A stretch of 64,000 nucleotides of DNA from Setophaga petechia (lineage: Eukaryota; Chordata; Aves; Passeriformes; Parulidae): the NCBI GenBank assembly GCA_024362935.1, contig JANCRA010000003.1:1113501-1177500 (forward strand), read 5' to 3'. The translations under genes were made by a program, and so were the position numbers. Below the pieces are notes generated by a model. It did no database searches. It saw nothing but the letters and a program-made list of their open reading frames with translations, and was not told the origin of the DNA. Positions 59,058-64,000 of this stretch are shown here, in pieces (the first letter of the stretch is position 1; every line of letters begins with the position of its first letter).

Positions 59058-59845
59058 AGGATCACAGGATTGTTTGGGTTGGAAGGTGTAGGGGTGTGGT
59101 CCTTGTTGGTGGAGGGACAAAATTATCTTCTGTCCCCTCAAAAAGGAAAGAAGCTCTGAAGTTTCTCTTCTTGATTAGGTGAAAAGCCACCTCATAGACG
59201 TGGGGGACCTCACCTCAGATTTAAGGATGGCTAATTGGACAGAAGCCAAAAGTCTCACTTGGGCAATTAACTAGAAAAAGAAGTGAACAAAAACGAATTG
59301 CTTTTGTGAGGTGTTTTACCAGGAGCAAGGACCTCCTGCACCTAACTCGGTTTTTCTTTGTTTATTATTTTACCTTTTACTAAACCTTTTTATTCCCAAC
59401 ACTGCAACAGAAGCCATCCTGTTGATTTTTATGCCTCCAAAGGTAGCTGAGCTATCTTGGGTGTGTTGTAGGCTGTAACAGTGGAAGAGACATTAAAGAT
59501 CATTTCATCCCACCCCTTGCCATGGCAGGGACACCTTCCACCATCCCAGGCTGCTCCAAGCCCTGTCCAGCCTGGCCTTGGACACTTCCAGGGATCCAGG
59601 GGCAGCCACAGCTGCTCTGGGCACCCTGTGCTAGGGATTCATCACCTTCAGAGTCAGGAATTCCTTCCCAATCTCCCATCCATCCCTGCCCTCTGGCACT
59701 GGCAGCCATTCCCTGTGTCCTGTCCCTCCATCCCTTGTCCCCAGTCCCTCTCCAGCTCTCCTGGAGCCCCTTCAGGCCCTGCCAGGGGCTCTGAACTCTC
59801 CCTGGAGCCTTCTCCTCTCCAGGTGAGCACCCCCAGCTCTCCCAG
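59058..59845 (-). mobile_element. CR1 LINE copy interrupted by an LTR (reverse)
   Basis: The tail 59058-59085 (GATCACAGGATTGTTTGGG) resumes at 59482 with GGAAGAGACATTAAAGATC and continues to the CTTCTCCTCTCCAGGTGAG region. The two parts are adjacent in other CR1 copies. Confidence 0.8.
59086..59481 (+). mobile_element. LTR inserted in CR1
   Basis: About 395 bp between the two CR1 halves, starting GTGTAGGGGTGTGGTCC and ending GGCTGTAACAG. TGGAAG is present on both sides, a candidate 6-bp duplication. It ends with a T-rich ATTATTTTACCTTTTACTAA and AACACTGCAACAGAAGCCAT pattern seen in avian LTRs. Confidence 0.7.
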
Positions 59846-60087
59846 CCTGTTCCCCACCAAGCAGGCAGGGCTGGCCCCGGGCAGGTTATTTTCCTGGAGC
59901 TGGACACATCTGGGCTAAGGGCAGTGGCTTTCTGTGGAGGTTTTTTTCCTCACAGGTTCACTCCCTGCTCCAGATCTCAGAGCCCCTCTGCAGTTGCTGG
60001 TGTGAGCACACAGCCAGGTCTCATTGTGCCAAACTGGAACATCAGGTACAGAATCTGAGCACTCCAGAGCTGGGAAATGAAGAGGTA

Positions 60088-60170
60088 AGAACTCACTCAT
60101 TTTAACTATTTCAATAGCCACTATTGAAATAGAGAAGAGCTCACTCATTTTAACTATTTCAATAGCCACT
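60088..60170. repeat. 35-bp tandem duplication with internal inverted segment
   Basis: 60088-60122 and 60136-60170 differ at one base. The spacer holds ATTGAAATAG, the reverse complement of CTATTTCAAT inside each unit, so a small stem can form. Confidence 0.9.
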
Positions 60171-60449
60171 TACGTGACTTTTCTTGCTGGGGGAAAAAAA
60201 AGCATTTTCCCTCTCTGCAGCTGCCTAATTCCAACTCAGACATTTCTCTCTATTTTTGTTGGGGTTTTTAAATTCTTTTTAATGTTTTGTAATTATTTTT
60301 CCCTTCTTACACAGATGAAGACTGGACTCCTGTAATTTAAACACCTTGATCAGAAAACTCTTCAGTGTGTTGCATCCGAAGAGGAAAAAATTTGGGTTAA
60401 CATTGTAAAATGTGCAGCTTAATGTCTGTGTTGCCATGGTAGGAGAAGA

Positions 60450-60640
60450 TTCCAGGGATCCAGGGGCAGCCACAGCTGCTCTGGGCACCCTGTGCCAGGG
60501 CCTCACCACCCTCCCAGGGAAGAATTCCTTCCAACATCCCATCCATCCCTGCCCTATGCCAATTTAAAGCCATTTCCCCTTGTTAAATGTTCCCCTCAAA
60601 CTCTTCTGGGGCCTCTTTATGCTCTGGAAGGTGCTTTAGC
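60450..60640 (-). mobile_element. CR1 LINE 3' fragment (reverse)
   Basis: Runs from TTCCAGGGATCCAGGGGCAG through CTGTGCCAGGGCCTCACCAC to AAACTCTTCTGGGGCCTC. It lacks the terminal tail. Confidence 0.82.
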
Positions 60641-60765
60641 CCAGCTGTGGATTCACTCCTGGGTTTTTCCTGTCAGCTGAGAGGGGGGAAAACCTGAAGA
60701 TTTTAAACACCAAAGGTTGGGATCTCAGACAGGGGCTCTTGCCATGGGATGGAAGAAAGGAAGAG

Positions 60766-61174
60766 AATTGTATTTTCAGGGTGCCCTGATGAAGGAAGGA
60801 ATGATGAATCTGACTCCATGTTCTCAGAAGGCTAATTTATTATTTTATAATACTGTATTATAATAAAGAATATTAAACCATACTAAAGAATACAGAAAGG
60901 ATACTTATTAAAATGCTAAAAATATAATAATGAAAACTCATGACTCTTTCCAGAGCCCCAACACAGCTTGGCCCTGATTGGCCAAAGAGTGAAAACAACT
61001 CACAGTAGAATCCACTGAAACAATCACCTGTGGGTAAACAATCTCCAAACACATTCCAAAGGAGCACAACACAGGAGAAGCAAATGAGATAAGAATTGTT
61101 TTCCTTTTCTCTGAGGCTTCTCAGCTTCCCAGGAGAAAAACCCTGGGCAAAGGGATTTTTCAGAGAATGTGACA
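60766..61174 (-). mobile_element. Solo LTR, diverged family A copy 8
   Basis: Keeps GACTCCATGTTCTCAGAAGG, a T/A-rich core, GATTGGCC and GAGGCTTCTCAGCTTCCC in family A order. GAAGAG occurs at 60760-60765 and 61175-61180, a possible duplication if the first end is degraded. Confidence 0.75.
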
Positions 61175-61417
61175 GAAGAGAACAGGGCAGAGCTGGGAAA
61201 ATAAATGAGAGCAGTGACCATTGGCTGCTGAGGCAAAGCTGGCTCTGACCCCAGCCCCAAAAACCCCAATTTTTGTCCCATTTGGCTGTGCAAGACCCCA
61301 GCACCAGCAGGACCAGGACTGTAACTCCCACCACTCTCTTTCTCCAGGAGATGGATGATTTTTGCCTGAAGCCACCCCTGGATGTAAATGGGGCTTAGCC
61401 AGGCTGGGGGTGGTTCC

Positions 61418-61490
61418 TTCTCCCAGGAACAAGTGACAGGACCAGAGGAAATCACCTCGAGTTGCACTAGGGGAGGTTTATTATGAGGAT
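61418..61490 (+). mobile_element. Short CR1 LINE internal fragment
   Basis: Has CTCCCAGGAACAAGTGACAG and CTCGAGTTGCACTAGGGGAG, the segment just upstream of a usual CR1 3' part. Confidence 0.7.
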
Positions 61491-61544
61491 ATTAGAGTAA
61501 ATTGAAATAAAAGTTGAAAGCAAAAGTTGCTGCAGAGAGAAGGC

Positions 61545-61569
61545 CTTCTCTTCTTTTTTCTTTTTTTTT

Positions 61570-61601
<32 letters not shown>

Positions 61602-61606
61602 TCTTG
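61545..61606. repeat. (CTTTTTTTT)n pyrimidine tract
   Basis: Repeated C plus eight or nine T units over about 60 bases. Lysine-rich frames on the opposite strand come from this tract. Confidence 0.93.
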
Positions 61607-62405
61607 CTTTAGCATTTTCTGGCACATTTTTGTGATTACTTTCAGTAATATCTTGCCAGCTCATTGTTACAAATCATCTTTTCAAAAATAGCAGCGGTAA
61701 ACTTGTTGTGGCTGAAAAGTGGTGATTTCAATAAAAGAAAACCAGAGAAAAATCCCAAACCCCTACTCTTAACCTCAGTGGCTTTCTGTTTATTTGGTTT
61801 TTAAGAGTGGGAGATTCTTAGGGAGAAACAGAATTTTCTAAAATACATTTTGCAAAGGTCTATAGACACATTTTGAAAATTAGGAAAATTAGGAAAAAAT
61901 AAGAAGATTAAGAAAATTAAGTAAAATTTTAAAAATTAAGTGTCTTATTTTATCAATCCCCACCCCAGGGCAGCAGCAATGGCCTCACAGTCCCTGTGTA
62001 GGGCAATGTAGCCAAAATGAAGCTTCAGAAGCTTTTTCCTAAGAAGAACATTGGGAAAAAAAAAATCAGCTCCAGCAACTCTCAAAGGCATCTTTGTGTG
62101 GCAAAAATCTGCATTTTTAGGTCAACTTGGCTAAACTGAAGGAGGTGGTTTGTGTGTTAAGTAGCAGTAATGCCTGGTTTTTAAGCTCAGCCTGAATTTG
62201 TGGAAGTCCAGAGCTGTGCTGGTTGGTTTGGGTGATGTTTGGAGCTGGGGACAAGTGGCCACCAGTGAGGGACACCTGCTTGGTCCTCAGTGTTTAATTA
62301 GAAATGTGTATCTGCAAGGGGTGACTGCAAAACTGCTCCTTTTTGTCCCTCTTTTCTCACAGAACAGTGGTTATTTAATATTTTAATGGAGTAAAATGGA
62401 TCATT
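61607..62405. other. Intergenic, nothing recognised
   Basis: A+T-rich sequence with AGAAAATTAAG-like repeats near 61880-61940; no gene signal. Confidence 0.5.
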
Positions 62406-62490
62406 TTGGGTGTTAAATCACAGCAGTTAATGCCAGGGTGGGTGTCAGCTGTGAGTTAGGAGGAAATGAAATTTGGGGAAATGAGGGAAA
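62406..62490 (+). repeat. Unclassified repeat, copy 2
   Basis: Direct-orientation partner of 58962-59050, slightly shorter in its first third. Confidence 0.7.
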
Positions 62491-62685
62491 TTTGGGGTGG
62501 ATCAGGAGCTCAGCAGGGTTTGCTGTGCCCCATCCCCGAGGGGGAGCATCAGCTTTGATGGGAGTGAACAAAAGTATGGAGCAAAACCTGGGAGAGGCTG
62601 TGGGCAGCTGGGGATCCCCCAGATTTACAGCTCCCCTGCACTGGCACTGAGATCCCCCGTGGTTACACTTTGTAAAGCCTCATGC

Positions 62686-62815
62686 CACAGAATCCCAGAA
62701 TTCCAGAGTGGTTTGGGTTGGAAGGCATCTTAAAATCATCTTCAATTCCAATTCCACATGCAGGGACACCTCCCACCAAACCAGGGTGCTCCAAGCCCCA
62801 TCCAACCTGGCCAGA
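62686..62815 (-). mobile_element. CR1 LINE 3' fragment (reverse)
   Basis: Starts CACAGAATCCCAGAATTCC and runs to CCAAGCCCCATCCAACCTGG. Confidence 0.85.
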
Positions 62816-63002
62816 AAGGCAATTTAGGGGGAGAGAAAGGGGGAAAAATAAATGAACCGAGGCAAGATAGAAGGGGAAGAAAGAATGGTTTGATTTGCCA
62901 GCAGGAAAAATGATTTCTTACATGTGGAATGATGAAATGAGGTGCTCAAAGGCTGAGACAAAGAGGAATTACAGCTAGGATCAATCAAATACTGGGCCTA
63001 AG

Positions 63003-63245
63003 GACTTGCAGCTGTGTCAGGGGAGGTTTGGGTGGGATTTCAGGAAAGGTTCTTCCCCCAGAGGCTGCTGGCACTGCCCAGGCTCCCCAGGGAATGGGCA
63101 CAGCCCCGAGGCTGCCAGAGCTCCAGGAGGGTTTGGACAATGCTCCAGGCACAGGGTGGGATTGTTGGGGGTCTGAGCAAGGCCAGGATTTAAATTTGAT
63201 GATGCCTGAGAGTCCCTTCCAGGCCAGGATGTTGTAGGACTCTGT
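63003..63245 (+). mobile_element. CR1 LINE 3' fragment
   Basis: Contains GCAGCTGTGTCAGGGGAGG, AAGGTTCTTCCCCCAGAGG and GGAGGGTTTGGACAATGCTC, ending near AGGATGTTGTAGGACTCTGT. Confidence 0.86.
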
Positions 63246-63320
63246 GGGACAAGTGCTGCTCTCACCAAGTGTCCTGCTCACTCCTGGCTTTATTTCCCTG
63301 TCCCTCTCAGCCAGGGCTGG

Positions 63321-63827
63321 TGTGGCCACATTTCCCCTCACAGAGAAAAGCAAAGCACAACTTCCCAAGGATAATTCTGGGATTCACACTCTCTGAAACT
63401 CAGAGAAAGGAAAGAAAAACCAATTCTCATCTCAATTGCTGCTCCTCTTGTTGGTCACAAGTGGAATGCACTGTGGAAGGCCCCTGAAGGGAATTGGTAA
63501 TTAGTTATTGGTAATTGGAATTGTTAATTGGATTCTGGTGTGAGTGTTTTGATTCACTGACCAGTTTGCTCCAGGTGTGTGTGTTGGGACTGTTGGATGA
63601 CAGTCAAGATTCTGGGCAGAGGAGTGGAGTGCTTGGCAGATTGAGTGTAATATTGTATAGAATAATATAGTAAAGTAATAGTATAGTAGAATAATATATA
63701 GTATAATAAAGTAAATATATTCTACTATAATAATGTATAGTAGAATAATATATAGTATAATAAAGTAATTAATTAGCCTTCTGATATCCATGGAGTCAGA
63801 TGCACCATTTTCTCTTGCTTTTACAAT
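63321..63827 (+). mobile_element. Solo LTR, family B copy 2
   Basis: Starts TGTGGCCACATTTCCCC and shares the AACTTCCCAAGGATA-like block, the TATAGTA-rich core and CCATGGAGTCAGATGCACC end with the copy at 14781. GGGCTGG lies on both sides (63314-63320 and 63828-63834). A short TATAG repeat expansion lengthens it. Confidence 0.8.
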
Positions 63828-64000
63828 GGGCTGGGTGCCCGAGCCAGGGCAGGACTGAGCCTTCCTGCAGGAATTCTCTGGGTGAGCTGTTCCCACAACG
63901 TGTCAGTAGGTGGCAAAAAGCTCCAACCCTTGTGCTAAGCAAGAAACAAATATATTTTTTTCCTGCCTCTTTCAAGTGCAGGAGGGATCGGTGGGAAGCC

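Noticed and set aside
59481..59918. 145-codon frame on the plus strand
   Set aside because: It is the reverse of CR1 3' sequence, not a gene.

Overview
The window looks like a bird genome, most likely a songbird (passerine). The evidence is about two dozen 5'-truncated CR1 LINE copies, a set of fairly young solo LTRs that still have target-site duplications, compact introns and one vertebrate gene. That gene is NAA30, the catalytic subunit of the NatC N-terminal acetyltransferase, on the plus strand. No other protein-coding gene, tRNA, rRNA or CRISPR array could be supported.

Layout. 1-26.3 kb is intergenic: stretches of apparently unique DNA broken up by CR1 copies and solo LTRs, with a 46-bp-arm palindrome near 8.9 kb, a nested inverted/direct repeat at 14.5-15.8 kb and a (GGGAA)n array at 23.1 kb. 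From 26.3 to 27.8 kb an LTR and two CR1 copies run up to the edge of a CpG island (about 27.8-29.1 kb), which holds the NAA30 promoter, a probable non-coding first exon and the large first coding exon. The coding sequence is exons 28304-29236, 36483-36606, 38621-38676 and 45617-45754, joined in frame to give 416 residues. Introns are 7.2, 2.0 and 6.9 kb and contain few repeats; intron 3 carries a 30-bp hairpin with only wobble imperfections on the sense strand. The 3' UTR probably ends just after a polyadenylation signal at 47672. From 47.7 to 64 kb is again intergenic: CR1, solo LTRs, a (TATTA)n array, a 0.5-kb almost pure A+T block, and an LTR inserted inside a CR1 copy.

How the parts work together. 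The only supported biology is NAA30: a long, disordered, low-complexity N-terminal region followed by a complete GNAT domain that would work with NAA35 and NAA38 in NatC. Most other structure comes from retroelements. At least five LTR groups can be separated by their ends and by duplication length (6 bp versus 4 bp). Element names are given by class only, because no repeat library could be searched.
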